Origin: Candidatus Saccharimonadota bacterium | GTDB lineage: Bacteria; Patescibacteriota; Saccharimonadia; Saccharimonadales; Saccharimonadaceae | Direction of reading: 5' to 3' | Assembly (NCBI GenBank): GCA_017431725.1 | Contig: JAFRKN010000002.1 | Location: 1 to 40,202 of the forward strand | Length of the DNA: 40,202 nt | Part shown: positions 1 through 7,270 of the stretch, one piece after another | How the letters are laid out: every line of letters begins with the position of its first letter | Position numbering within the stretch: the stretch's first letter is position 1 | The notes under the pieces: model-generated | Databases searched by the model: none | Told to the model about the DNA's origin: nothing | The model's input: the letters and a program-made list of their open reading frames with translations, nothing else | Translations under genes and position numbers: made by a program

Positions 1-327
1 GGTTGGACTTTGCCTTATATAACTTATAACGAGAATACAAACCAACCTGAAGGAGATTTCGCAAATTTATGGACTGCATATGGCTGGACTTATAATGATG
101 GCTTTAGTGATATCTCTACACTTTGGTCTGCTCCGCTTTACTCCGCCCCTACCGGCGGCTTCGGCGGTAGCCTCGGGGGTGTCGGGTTCGGCGGCGGCTT
201 CTGGTCGTCTGTTGCGGCGTGTGACCTCGGCGCCAGGTACGCGTACTTCGGCGTGGATGGCGACGCCGGTCCTGCGGACTACCTCAATCGCTACGGCGGT
301 TTCTCAGTTCGTTGTTTACTTCGTTAA
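1..327 (+). CDS. DGR target protein, C-terminal part only (5' end outside window)
   Basis: The frame is open from the first base to a TAA at 325-327 (108 visible residues), with no convincing start or ribosome site, so the gene begins upstream of the window. The last 63 codons lie in the variable repeat. The ending FWSS...YGGFSVRCLLR is typical of C-type-lectin-fold (FGE-sulfatase/Fib_succ-like) ligand-binding domains used by DGR targets. The variable codons are NNY, so mutation of template adenines cannot create a stop. The present variant is rich in Gly, Tyr, Phe and Leu where the template would give Asn. Localisation and binding partner cannot be judged without the N-terminus; surface display is usual for such targets but is inferred. 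Confidence 0.9.
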   Translation, partial: GWTLPYITYNENTNQPEGDFANLWTAYGWTYNDGFSDISTLWSAPLYSAPTGGFGGSLGGVGFGGGFWSSVAACDLGARYAYFGVDGDAGPADYLNRYGGFSVRCLLR

Positions 328-364
328 GCTAAGCGTTTCTAGTTTCTGTCTTTGATCCCTCCAG
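136..364 (+). repeat. DGR variable repeat (VR)
   Basis: This stretch aligns without gaps to the reverse complement of 2434-2662 (VR position p pairs with 2798-p). There are 38 substitutions, all between 157 and 302. Of these, 37 fall on template adenines (24 A to G, 11 A to T, 2 A to C), and one is C to T at 300. The 3' portion, including the stop codon and 37 bases beyond it (325-364), is identical to the template and should contain the mutagenic-homology initiation site. Adenine-specific divergence is the signature of mutagenic retrohoming. Confidence 0.97.
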
Positions 365-411
365 CCTTTCCGAAACTCAAAGAAAAATGCTAAGTTTGCA
401 AAAAGGATATT

Positions 412-1278
412 ATGACGAATAGCAATAATGAAAAATCAATAGTTTCAATTGAAAAAAAGATTGAGGAGATTCGGAAGAGCGATAAGGCGAAGACAAAAGC
501 TAGTCTGGCGGAAATAAAAAGATTACAATCCAGGCTAAATAAAATATATGCTGAGTACAAGCGTAAATTGATGGAGCTAGAAAAAAGCAATAACAATAAA
601 TTGTTGTTTTTGCGTTCGACAAAGGGGTTTTATAAGTTGTTTGGAAACTCGCTCTATTTTTATGCTTTCAACATTGCACCGAAACTAAATATTGATGTAA
701 GGGTGTTTTCTGATGGCGACTATGAGGAAAAATCTGAAGCAGGGGTAGTATCGGTAAAGAATTTGGAGGAAATAGAAAAATTATTCCTTGAACTTAAAAT
801 CAAGCGAGCTAATACTCGTGATAAAACTGGCAATATTGTAGTATATAAATTACCGTGGAGTTATACAGATGAAGAAATTCAAAAATATGTTGAACAAAAT
901 ACCTATGAATTGCATAAGTATAATCATGTAATTGTTGCAGAAAATACGATACCCGTGCTATATCTTAATTTGAACGAACTTTTGAAAATTAGTTATGAAA
1001 ATGTGAGACGATTGGAACCAGTAGCGCGTGAAACGTTGGGGAATATTATTATAGATATAACGGCGGAAATGATTAGAATATATATTGAGATGGCGAATGG
1101 GAGAATTAATGAAGTAAAAGGATTGCAAAATTTAAAAATTAGGCTTAACAAAATAAAATCGCAGGTGAAAATACTGGCGGATTTGAAACTATGGAATGCT
1201 AGGACATATGCTAGAGTTGGGGAAAGCATGATAAAAATTCAGGATATTATAGAATTAAAGCTAAACAGTAGTAAGTAG
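412..1278 (+). CDS. DGR accessory protein: coiled coil, MutS-I-like segment, Avd-like C-terminus
   Basis: The 288-residue protein lies between target and reverse transcriptase. An AAAGGA site sits about six bases before the ATG. Residues 1-60 are highly charged and probably coiled coil. Residues about 63-150 read LLFLRSTKGFYKLFG followed by an alternating alpha/beta stretch. This resembles the mismatch-binding domain I of MutS (LLF..GDFYE.F), except that Lys75 stands where MutS has Glu in its Phe-x-Glu motif. The last 90 residues (from about 198, LEPVARETLG...) form predicted amphipathic helices ending in a pattern like Avd, the four-helix accessory protein that binds DGR reverse transcriptase and template RNA. 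The gene ends one base before the reverse transcriptase start, so the two are probably co-translated. The role is clear from context; the domain assignments are by eye, and the MutS likeness is tentative. Confidence 0.8.
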   Translation: MTNSNNEKSIVSIEKKIEEIRKSDKAKTKASLAEIKRLQSRLNKIYAEYKRKLMELEKSNNNKLLFLRSTKGFYKLFGNSLYFYAFNIAPKLNIDVRVFSDGDYEEKSEAGVVSVKNLEEIEKLFLELKIKRANTRDKTGNIVVYKLPWSYTDEEIQKYVEQNTYELHKYNHVIVAENTIPVLYLNLNELLKISYENVRRLEPVARETLGNIIIDITAEMIRIYIEMANGRINEVKGLQNLKIRLNKIKSQVKILADLKLWNARTYARVGESMIKIQDIIELKLNSSK

Positions 1279-1279
1279 A

Positions 1280-2410
1280 ATGGAGCAGAAATTTGATTTT
1301 AGTGAGTGGCTTTTGGGAGAATTAATTGAGGCTTATTGTGAAGCACGAAAGAATGGTAAAAGAAAAACTAAAAATGAGCATGAGTTAGAATTAAATGAAA
1401 TTGAAAATTTAATAATACTGCGTGATACGATTTTGGCGCGTAGATATCAACCGAGTAGAGGAATCGCTTTTATTATACACGATCCGGTGATAAGAGAAAT
1501 ATTTGCGGCGTCGTTTGTGGATAGAATTGTCCACCATTTTTTATATAAGTATGCAATAATGTGGTGGGAACCGAGATTGTGGAGAGGAGCATATTCTTGC
1601 CGAAAGGGAAAAGGTACTCTAGCGGGTGTAATAGATTTACAAAAAAATATGAGAAGAGTTTCGCAAGATGGACGTGTACCAACGGTAGTAGTGAAGCGAG
1701 ATATTCAAGGTTATTTTATGAGTTTGGAGCGAAAGAAATTATATGAAAGAGTTTGTTGGGGGCTTGAGAGACAATATCCTGAAGGTGGTGAACTATATAG
1801 GACGCTAAAGTATTTATGGAAGCAGATAATATTTGATGATCCAATTATAGGCGTGAAGAAGCGGGGGGATATAAGAGAGTGGCGAGAACTTCCAGCCAGT
1901 AAAAGTTTATTTTATCAGCCGGAGGGGCGAGGAATAGTAATTGGAAATTTAACTTCGCAACTTTTATCTAATATTTTTTTAGATTTATTGGATAGATATA
2001 TTGTGTACGAACTTGGGTATAAGAACTATGGAAGATACGTGGATGATTTTTATATTGTAGTACCAAAAGATGATTTGCCGAAATTGATTGATAACGATAT
2101 GGCGAGTATTGAGACATTTTTGGCGGGGCTTGGGCTGATTATGCATCCAAAAAAGCAGTATAATATTCCGATGTGTAATGGAGTGGATTTTTTAGGGGCG
2201 AAGGTATATTATGATCATATTTTGCCCGGAAAACGGATAATTACAAATTTGGCTAATAAGGTGTATAGGTTCGCTACTACTGGCGAAGGAAAGATAGAGG
2301 GATTTGGATCGTATGATGGGCTGATGGCTTATTATGACAGTGAGAAAATAGTGCGTAAGATTTATGCCGGAGTGGGGTGGGATTATCAAAATAAAGCCAA
2401 TAGAAGTTAG
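1280..2410 (+). CDS. DGR-type reverse transcriptase
   Basis: The 376-residue protein would make mutagenised cDNA from the template-repeat RNA. Recognisable RT blocks occur in order: IREIFAASFVDRIVHH (about 71-86), KRDIQGYFMS with catalytic Asp141, IGNLTSQLLSN (221-231), YGRYVDDFYIV with the YVDD catalytic pair (253-256), and HPKKQ followed by VDFLGAKVY. The (I/V)GxxxSQ form of the fourth block is characteristic of DGR enzymes; group II intron RTs usually have QGxxxSP. There is no maturase or endonuclease domain, as expected for the family. The ATG is one base after the preceding stop, and no good ribosome site is seen, suggesting translational coupling. Confidence 0.96.
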   Translation: MEQKFDFSEWLLGELIEAYCEARKNGKRKTKNEHELELNEIENLIILRDTILARRYQPSRGIAFIIHDPVIREIFAASFVDRIVHHFLYKYAIMWWEPRLWRGAYSCRKGKGTLAGVIDLQKNMRRVSQDGRVPTVVVKRDIQGYFMSLERKKLYERVCWGLERQYPEGGELYRTLKYLWKQIIFDDPIIGVKKRGDIREWRELPASKSLFYQPEGRGIVIGNLTSQLLSNIFLDLLDRYIVYELGYKNYGRYVDDFYIVVPKDDLPKLIDNDMASIETFLAGLGLIMHPKKQYNIPMCNGVDFLGAKVYYDHILPGKRIITNLANKVYRFATTGEGKIEGFGSYDGLMAYYDSEKIVRKIYAGVGWDYQNKANRS

Positions 2411-2433
2411 TGGCAATCGTTTGTTTGGAAAGT

Positions 2434-2662
2434 CTGGAGGGATCAAAGACAGAAACTAGAAACGCTTAGCTTAACGAAGTAAACAACGAACTGAGTTGCC
2501 GTTGTTGCGATTGTTGTTGTTTGCAGGATTGGCGTTGCCATCCACGTTGAAGTTCGCGTTCCTGGCGTTGTTGTCATTCGTCGCAACAGACGACCAGAAG
2601 TTGCCGTTGTTCCCGACATTCCCGAGGTTACCGTTGAAGTTGCCGGTAGGGGCGGAGTAAAG
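2434..2662 (-). repeat. DGR template repeat (TR), inverted relative to VR and RT
   Basis: Read on the minus strand, this repeat would encode the invariant version of the target C-terminus, full of AAC/AAT codons where VR is diversified. It starts 23 bases after the RT stop. Because it reads opposite to the RT gene, the template RNA cannot come from the target-RT transcript and needs its own minus-strand transcription. Homology to VR stops sharply at 2662 and is exact at the other end to 2434. Confidence 0.97.
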
Positions 2663-2832
2663 TCTCTATTCCTTAAAAGAACTCTTTTACCTCAATTTAT
2701 CCCTTAAGATAAATGATGGAACAGTAGGAAACCTGTTTATTTACAGGCGAGTTCTTTGCCTTTCCGTTAAAGATTCTAATTTAGGTGTGAGCATCGTCTC
2801 GGAGCTTAAATTAGAAAGTGCGATTACCGCCG
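2434..2832 (-). ncRNA. predicted TR RNA with structured 5' leader
   Basis: A minus-strand TGCTATAAT box just after the dnaK stop predicts a start near 2832. The roughly 170-base leader before the TR has nested inverted repeats. Arms 2774-2783/2807-2816 pair over 10 bp. Arms 2676-2684/2749-2757 pair over 9 bp and enclose two smaller hairpins (2695-2701/2708-2714 and 2732-2736/2743-2747), a multibranch layout. DGR template RNAs are known to need flanking structured sequence. The 3' end is not visible and could run into the antisense of the RT gene. The transcript boundaries are inferred. Confidence 0.6.
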
Positions 2833-2838
2833 AAAAGT

Positions 2839-2844
2839 ATTATA
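2839..2844 (-). promoter_or_regulatory. extended -10 box for the TR RNA
   Basis: The minus strand reads TGCTATAAT, an extended -10 element, starting six bases downstream of the dnaK stop codon. No good -35 is seen at the right distance, which is tolerated with an extended -10. No intrinsic terminator separates dnaK from it, so read-through from dnaK is also possible. Confidence 0.55.
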
Positions 2845-2849
2845 GCATT

Positions 2850-4742
2850 TTATTTATCGACGACTTCGCCTTCGACGGCATCATCATCTTTTTTATCGTC
2901 GTCAGATTTTTTATCGTCTTTTTTTGGCTCTTCAGAAGCTTGTTGATACATTTTTGCACCAATCGGCATGATTTTGTCGTTTAGCTCCTTCATGGCTTCT
3001 TCGTATTTATCTTTGTCGGCCTTATCGTCGTTTAAGACTTTTTTCGCTTCTTCAACAGCTTTTTTGATGGTTTCTTTATCTTCGTCGCTGATTTTATCCT
3101 TGTATTCATCTGGCATTTTTTCGGCTTGATAAATAGAGTTTTCGAGACGGTTTTTGGCGTCGATAGAATCTTTTTTCTTTTTATCCTCTTCGGCATGCAT
3201 TTCGGCTTCTTTTTGAGCTTTTTCGATGTCTTCTTTACTCATATTGCCGGAGTTTTGAATTGTAATGGATTGTTCTTTGCCGGTCCCTTTGTCTTTTGCA
3301 GTAACATTTAAGATACCGTTTGCGTCGAGATTAAAGGTAACTTCAATTTGTGGAACGCCTCGAGGAGCTGGAGCGATGCCGTCGAGGATGAATCTACCAA
3401 GTGATTTGTTATCAGCAGCGAATTCACGCTCGCCTTGTAAGACATGGATTTCGACTTGGGGTTGGTTGTCGGAAGCGGTAGAGAAGATTTCGGACTTACT
3501 GGTTGGAATAGTAGTATTGCGGTCGATTAAAGGAGTCCTGACACCGCCCATAGTTTCAATACCAAGCGTTAATGGAGTAACGTCAAGAAGAAGAACATCT
3601 TTGACGTCGCCCTGAAGAACGCCGCCCTGAATTGCAGCACCAACGGCAACGACTTCATCAGGGTTGACGCCTTGCATTGGATCTTTGCCGAAAATGGATT
3701 TAACTTTTTCGATGACGGCTGGCATACGGGTCATACCACCAACCATGACGATTTCGTTAATATCTTTAGTTTCGAGTTTAGCGTCTTTTAAGGCTTTTTT
3801 GACTGGACCTTCGAGGCGATCTAGGAGCTCTTTGACGAGCTCTTCGAGTTTGGCACGAGTCAAAGTAGTTTCAAAATGTTTTGGGCCGTCAGCATCAGCG
3901 GATAAGAAGGGAAGGTTGATGTCGGTGGAGGTGCTGGAGCTGAGTTCTTTTTTAGCTTTTTCGGCTTCGTCTTTGACACGTTGCATAGCAGCGGCATCGT
4001 TTTTAATATCAATACCGGACTCTTTTTTAAATTCGTCAACTAAATAATTTACGATGATATTATCGAAATCTTCACCGCCGAGGTGGGTATCGCCGTTAGT
4101 CGACATAACTTCGAAAACGCCATCGCCGAGTTCGAGGATTGAGACGTCGAAGGTTCCACCACCAAGATCGAAGACGACGATTTTTTCATCTTTTTTCGAT
4201 TCGAGGCCATAGGCTAAAGCAGCGGCAGTCGGTTCGTTAATAATACGTTTAACTTCGAGACCAGCGATTTTGCCAGCATCTTTGGTGGCTTGGCGTTGAG
4301 AATCGTCGAAATAGGCTGGAACGGTAATAATAGCTTCGGTGACTTTTTCGCCAAGAAAAGCTTCGGCATCGGCTTTGATTTTTGAGAGAACCATAGCACT
4401 GATTTCTTCCGGTGTGTATTCTTTGCCGTCCATTTCAACCGCTACGCCACTACCTTTTTTAACGATTTTATAAGGACTGATTTCAAGATCGTGTTGGACT
4501 TCTTTATCGGTAAACTTACGACCAATCAGGCGCTTGATGCCATAAATCGTGTTTTTGGGGTTGGTTACCCTTTGTCTTTGGGCGACTTTTCCAACTAAAC
4601 GCTCACCTTTTTTGGTGATGGCAACAACAGAAGGGGTTGTGCGGTCGCCTTCGGCGTTCGTAATTACTTCGGGTTTGCCAGCGACCATATAAGCAAAAGC
4701 GCTGTTCGTAGTTCCGAGATCTATACCAATAATTTTACTCAT
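2850..4742 (-). CDS. dnaK: chaperone DnaK (Hsp70)
   Basis: The 630-residue ATP-dependent chaperone works with GrpE (34369) and a J-protein not in this window. The start [14 protein letters not shown] is placed at 4742, preceded by a GTGAGG ribosome site; an in-frame ATG 33 bases upstream lies inside the operator and is unlikely. The nucleotide-binding domain shows IDLGTTNS near the N-terminus, [12 protein letters not shown] at about 190-201 and a VGGMTRMP motif. The substrate-binding domain has the usual LQGERE segment, and the tail is rich in Asp and Lys. Regulation is by HrcA through two CIRCE elements upstream. Length and motifs are standard. Confidence 0.98.
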   Translation of the reverse strand: MSKIIGIDLGTTNSAFAYMVAGKPEVITNAEGDRTTPSVVAITKKGERLVGKVAQRQRVTNPKNTIYGIKRLIGRKFTDKEVQHDLEISPYKIVKKGSGVAVEMDGKEYTPEEISAMVLSKIKADAEAFLGEKVTEAIITVPAYFDDSQRQATKDAGKIAGLEVKRIINEPTAAALAYGLESKKDEKIVVFDLGGGTFDVSILELGDGVFEVMSTNGDTHLGGEDFDNIIVNYLVDEFKKESGIDIKNDAAAMQRVKDEAEKAKKELSSSTSTDINLPFLSADADGPKHFETTLTRAKLEELVKELLDRLEGPVKKALKDAKLETKDINEIVMVGGMTRMPAVIEKVKSIFGKDPMQGVNPDEVVAVGAAIQGGVLQGDVKDVLLLDVTPLTLGIETMGGVRTPLIDRNTTIPTSKSEIFSTASDNQPQVEIHVLQGEREFAADNKSLGRFILDGIAPAPRGVPQIEVTFNLDANGILNVTAKDKGTGKEQSITIQNSGNMSKEDIEKAQKEAEMHAEEDKKKKDSIDAKNRLENSIYQAEKMPDEYKDKISDEDKETIKKAVEEAKKVLNDDKADKDKYEEAMKELNDKIMPIGAKMYQQASEEPKKDDKKSDDDKKDDDAVEGEVVDK

Positions 4743-4768
4743 TTTTTCCTCACTTTCTTTAAATTTTG

Positions 4769-4795
4769 TTGGCACTCGTATATATTGAGTGCTAA
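4769..4795. promoter_or_regulatory. CIRCE operator, proximal to dnaK
   Basis: Arms TTGGCACTC and GAGTGCTAA are separated by exactly nine bases. This matches the HrcA operator TTAGCACTC-N9-GAGTGCTAA with one change. It lies in the predicted dnaK leader just after the transcription start. Confidence 0.93.
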
Positions 4796-4804
4796 TTTAT
4801 ATCT

Positions 4805-4833
4805 ATTGTATATTATTGGCACTATATTGTCAA
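4805..4833 (-). promoter_or_regulatory. dnaK promoter
   Basis: On the minus strand, TTGACA (4828-4833) is followed after 17 bases by TACAAT (4805-4810). The -35 hexamer lies inside the distal CIRCE, so HrcA binding should block RNA polymerase directly. Confidence 0.85.
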
Positions 4834-4842
4834 GAGTGCTAA
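4816..4842. promoter_or_regulatory. second CIRCE operator, overlapping the dnaK -35
   Basis: Arms TTGGCACTA and GAGTGCTAA are nine bases apart. One arm has two differences from consensus and the other is perfect. Tandem CIRCE elements bracket the dnaK promoter. Confidence 0.88.
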
Positions 4843-4852
4843 TTTAGAGATA

Positions 4853-4995
4853 ATAATAAACTTTTCTTCACTTGTTGAGGTGAAAACTTGAAAAAATAAT
4901 TTGATGGAAACCTTCCGGTATTGCAGTACCGGCTTTCCATCACTATTTTCCCAAGTTTTCAGCCTTCTTATAACAAAAGAAGAAAAGTTTATTAT
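4853..4995. repeat. long imperfect hairpin between dnaK and ruvB (possible structured RNA)
   Basis: Nested inverted repeats fold this 143-base stretch into one rod. Arms are 4853-4869/4979-4995 (17 bp), 4881-4890/4952-4961 (10 bp), 4902-4910/4934-4942 (9 bp) and 4915-4920/4927-4932 (6 bp). Unpaired bubbles separate the arms, the most central being 4891-4901 opposite 4943-4951. A rod with a central bubble is reminiscent of 6S RNA. A palindromic mobile element or a transcription insulator is also possible. No T-run follows either side. Confidence 0.6.
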
Positions 4996-5023
4996 AGCCT
5001 CTGTTTGTAGTATAATATATAAT

Positions 5024-6043
5024 ATGGCGATAGAGAGGTTAGTGGAGCCGACATTGGCAGAGGATAATTCGGAAGAGGCGAAAATTGAAATTTCGCTTCG
5101 GCCGACGAGCTTTAAAGAATATATTGGGCAGGAACATCTTAAGAATAATCTTAAACTGGCAATCGATGCGGTAAAAAAGCGAAATGATGGGTCGACTTTA
5201 GACCATATATTATTATATGGTCCACCGGGGTTAGGAAAAACGACACTGGCGGGGGTAGTGGCACATGAATTAGGAGCTTCTATTCGGGTAACTTCGGGGC
5301 CGGCAATTGAAAGAGCAGGAGATTTAGCTTCAATTTTGACGAATCTAAAAGACGGCGACGTTTTATTTATTGATGAAATTCACCGTTTAAAACGGGCAGT
5401 GGAGGAAGTTTTGTATTCGGCGATGGAAGATTACAAATTAGATATTGTGATTGGGAAAGGCCCGGCGGCGCGTTCGATGAGACTAGATTTACCTAAATTT
5501 ACAGTAATTGGAGCAACAACTCGAACTGGATCTCTTGCTGGACCTTTGAGAGATAGATTTGGGATTATTCATAGATTGGAATATTATAAAGAACCAGAAA
5601 TTGAACAAATTATTAATCGAACGGCTAAGATATTAAAAACTAGAATTGAACCGAGAGCGACGGCGCTTTTGGCGGGGAGGTCGAGATTGACGCCGAGGAT
5701 TGCAAACAGATTGTTTAAGAGGGTAAGGGATTATGCTGATGTAAATGGAGACGGGATAATTGATCAAGAAATTGCCAGACAGTCGCTTGAGTTGATGGAA
5801 ATAGACTATTTGGGGCTTGATCCGGCAGACCGAAATATGTTAAGGCTAATGTATGATAATTATGGTGATAAACCAGTGGGACTAACGACGATTGCGGCAT
5901 TAACTGGAGATGAAGCAACAACTATAGAGGATTATTATGAACCTTATTTGTTGCAGCTGGGGCTTTTGGTGAGAACGCCAAGAGGTAGAGTGGTGACGGA
6001 AAAGGGGAGGAAGCATTTACAAAATCCAAAAAATAATGTATAA
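5024..6043 (+). CDS. ruvB: Holliday junction branch-migration helicase RuvB
   Basis: The 339-residue AAA+ motor drives branch migration with RuvA; ruvA and ruvC are not in the window. GPPGLGKT is Walker A, DEIH is Walker B, GATTRTG is the sensor region, and a C-terminal winged helix ends in RTPRGR. The start MAIERLVEP at 5024 is chosen because TATAAT (5011-5016) lies seven bases upstream, giving a leaderless message, and because the family begins here. The longer reading from 4901 would translate the hairpin and is rejected. Confidence 0.97.
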   Translation: MAIERLVEPTLAEDNSEEAKIEISLRPTSFKEYIGQEHLKNNLKLAIDAVKKRNDGSTLDHILLYGPPGLGKTTLAGVVAHELGASIRVTSGPAIERAGDLASILTNLKDGDVLFIDEIHRLKRAVEEVLYSAMEDYKLDIVIGKGPAARSMRLDLPKFTVIGATTRTGSLAGPLRDRFGIIHRLEYYKEPEIEQIINRTAKILKTRIEPRATALLAGRSRLTPRIANRLFKRVRDYADVNGDGIIDQEIARQSLELMEIDYLGLDPADRNMLRLMYDNYGDKPVGLTTIAALTGDEATTIEDYYEPYLLQLGLLVRTPRGRVVTEKGRKHLQNPKNNV

Positions 6044-6061
6044 TATAAAAAAGGAGTGATA

Positions 6062-6670
6062 ATGGATGAAGCTTTGGTTAAAATTCGTCATGAAAGAAGT
6101 AAAAAAGATTTTCCTGGTCTAAAGCTTGATGATGATGAATATGTTGAATTTGCCTTCAGAAGAGCGCAAATTTGTTTGATGATGATTTGGGGAGGAACGG
6201 CTTTTGGTTTGATTGTGATTTTGCTCGCTTTTTTGTTGGTTTTGATGGGGCAGGGAATGCTTGATGATATGGGGCGACGCTTTTTATTTATTATTTTGTT
6301 TGCCCTTTTGGCAGCTTCAATAATTATTGGAGCTTTGGCTTCGAGGATTTATCATGGAAATAAAATTTTTATCACAAACAAACATGCGATTCAGATGGTA
6401 ATGGATTCGCCAGTTTTAACTTCAATCAATATTATTGATTTGTCTTCGGTAGAAGATGCAAGTTTCAGACAAGATAGTTTGATACAGAAATTATTTCATT
6501 ATGGAACCTTTAGATTGGCAACGGTGGGAGATGAGACAACTTATACTTTTAAGTATTCTGATATTTCGCCAAGTGATTTGAAAGCGGTAACGAAATTGAT
6601 ATCGGCAGCAAAAAAATCGAGTGCTACAAAAGAAAAAGGCAACAAAAATAGAGAGGACGACGGTAAATAA
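6062..6670 (+). CDS. membrane protein with bacterial PH (DUF304-like) domain
   Basis: The 202-residue protein has a cytoplasmic N-terminus, two adjacent membrane helices (about 42-70 and 77-100), and a C-terminal segment with the beta-rich bacterial PH pattern (NKIFITNKHAIQM...TFRLATVGDETTYTF). The tail is Lys-rich. AAGGAG lies five bases before the ATG, and a TATAAT overlaps the ruvB stop codon, so it may have its own promoter as well as read-through. The family is common in bacteria, with membrane-stress or unknown roles; no specific function can be given. Confidence 0.8.
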   Translation: MDEALVKIRHERSKKDFPGLKLDDDEYVEFAFRRAQICLMMIWGGTAFGLIVILLAFLLVLMGQGMLDDMGRRFLFIILFALLAASIIIGALASRIYHGNKIFITNKHAIQMVMDSPVLTSINIIDLSSVEDASFRQDSLIQKLFHYGTFRLATVGDETTYTFKYSDISPSDLKAVTKLISAAKKSSATKEKGNKNREDDGK

Positions 6671-7060
6671 TTAATTACGGTGATATTTGATATAGGTGTC
6701 TTCTTTTTCGAGAATAGCTTTTAGAACATATTCTTTGCATTTGCCATCTTTGCAGTTGGCAGCTTCGTAGGAGTAAGAACCCATAGGATCGCCAAGATTA
6801 TAGCCAAGCGGATCGGTCCAAAGAGCGGGATCAATGACTTTAATATTTTCTTCGGAAATGGTTTCGGGATAAAAGCCATTGTTTTTGTAAAAACTTTCTT
6901 CAAGAGCGTAATACATGGCATTGATAGCGATTTTGCGGTCTTCATCGCGCTCCATAGCATCGATATTGGATTTTTGGATGAAGAAAAGAATAACAAGAAG
7001 AGTAGCAAAGATAGATACAATGATAATTTCTAAAATAGTGAAGCCTTGTTTTTTATTCAT
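6671..7060 (-). CDS. type IV pilin-like protein
   Basis: The 129-residue protein starts MNKKQGFTILEIIIV. It has a short leader, a prepilin cleavage site after Gly6, Phe at mature +1 and Glu at +5, then a hydrophobic helix. The C-terminal part has the Cys pair NCKDGKC and could form a small globular head, so this may be a major-type pilin. A minus-strand TATAAT ends six bases before the ATG (leaderless). It converges with the PH-domain gene, with which it abuts exactly. A prepilin peptidase is not in the window. The PilB-like ATPase (15759) and minor pilins (25739-28669) are likely partners. Confidence 0.85.
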   Translation of the reverse strand: MNKKQGFTILEIIIVSIFATLLVILFFIQKSNIDAMERDEDRKIAINAMYYALEESFYKNNGFYPETISEENIKVIDPALWTDPLGYNLGDPMGSYSYEAANCKDGKCKEYVLKAILEKEDTYIKYHRN

Positions 7061-7127
7061 AACTTAATTATAACACAAAAAATGGTGGTAGGAGCGCTGG
7101 CGCGCTCGGTGCCACTGCGATTGTTCA

Positions 7128-7155
7128 AAAAATCCAAAGCAGGCTTTGGATTTTT
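7128..7155. terminator. palindrome with flanking A/T runs
   Basis: Arms of 13 bases (AAAAATCCAAAGC and its complement) are separated by two bases, with T-rich flanks, so it could act as a terminator in either direction. The interval 7061-7233 otherwise holds no gene I can support. Confidence 0.6.
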
Positions 7156-7233
7156 ATTCACAATCTGGTGGGGGCGAATTGTTCAGGCATTAACAGTCTA
7201 TAAGGAGGATATTCTGGAAAGGCTTGATCGTGC

Positions 7234-7239
7234 TATAAT
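7234..7239 (+). promoter_or_regulatory. -10 box for the 7271 gene
   Basis: TATAAT stands 31 bases before the ATG at 7271, with an AAAGGA ribosome site between them. No clear -35 is seen. Confidence 0.55.
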
Positions 7240-7270
7240 GGAGGCATAAGAATTATAGAAAGGAAATTTA

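Noticed and set aside
80-355. A second open frame through the VR region
   Set aside because: It is the +1 shadow of the target gene. The template codon pattern (AAY) and homology to C-lectin-like ends fit only the frame ending at 327.
1280-2410. Group II intron or retron reverse transcriptase
   Set aside because: There is no maturase/endonuclease or intron RNA domains, no msr/msd arrangement, and the SQ form of block 4 plus the VR/TR pair identify a DGR.
4743-4775. An 11-residue extension of DnaK
   Set aside because: It overlaps the CIRCE arm, and a good ribosome site precedes [10 protein letters not shown].
4853-4995. Calling the hairpin 6S RNA outright
   Set aside because: Only the overall shape matches. 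Conserved 6S sequence features and a promoter or terminator could not be established by eye.
4901-5023. An N-terminal extension of RuvB by 41 residues
   Set aside because: It would translate one arm of the hairpin and start upstream of the ruvB -10 box; RuvB proteins normally start near MAIERLV.
7046-7249. A 67-residue open frame on the plus strand
   Set aside because: It runs through the terminator palindrome and the promoter of the next gene and has no ribosome site.
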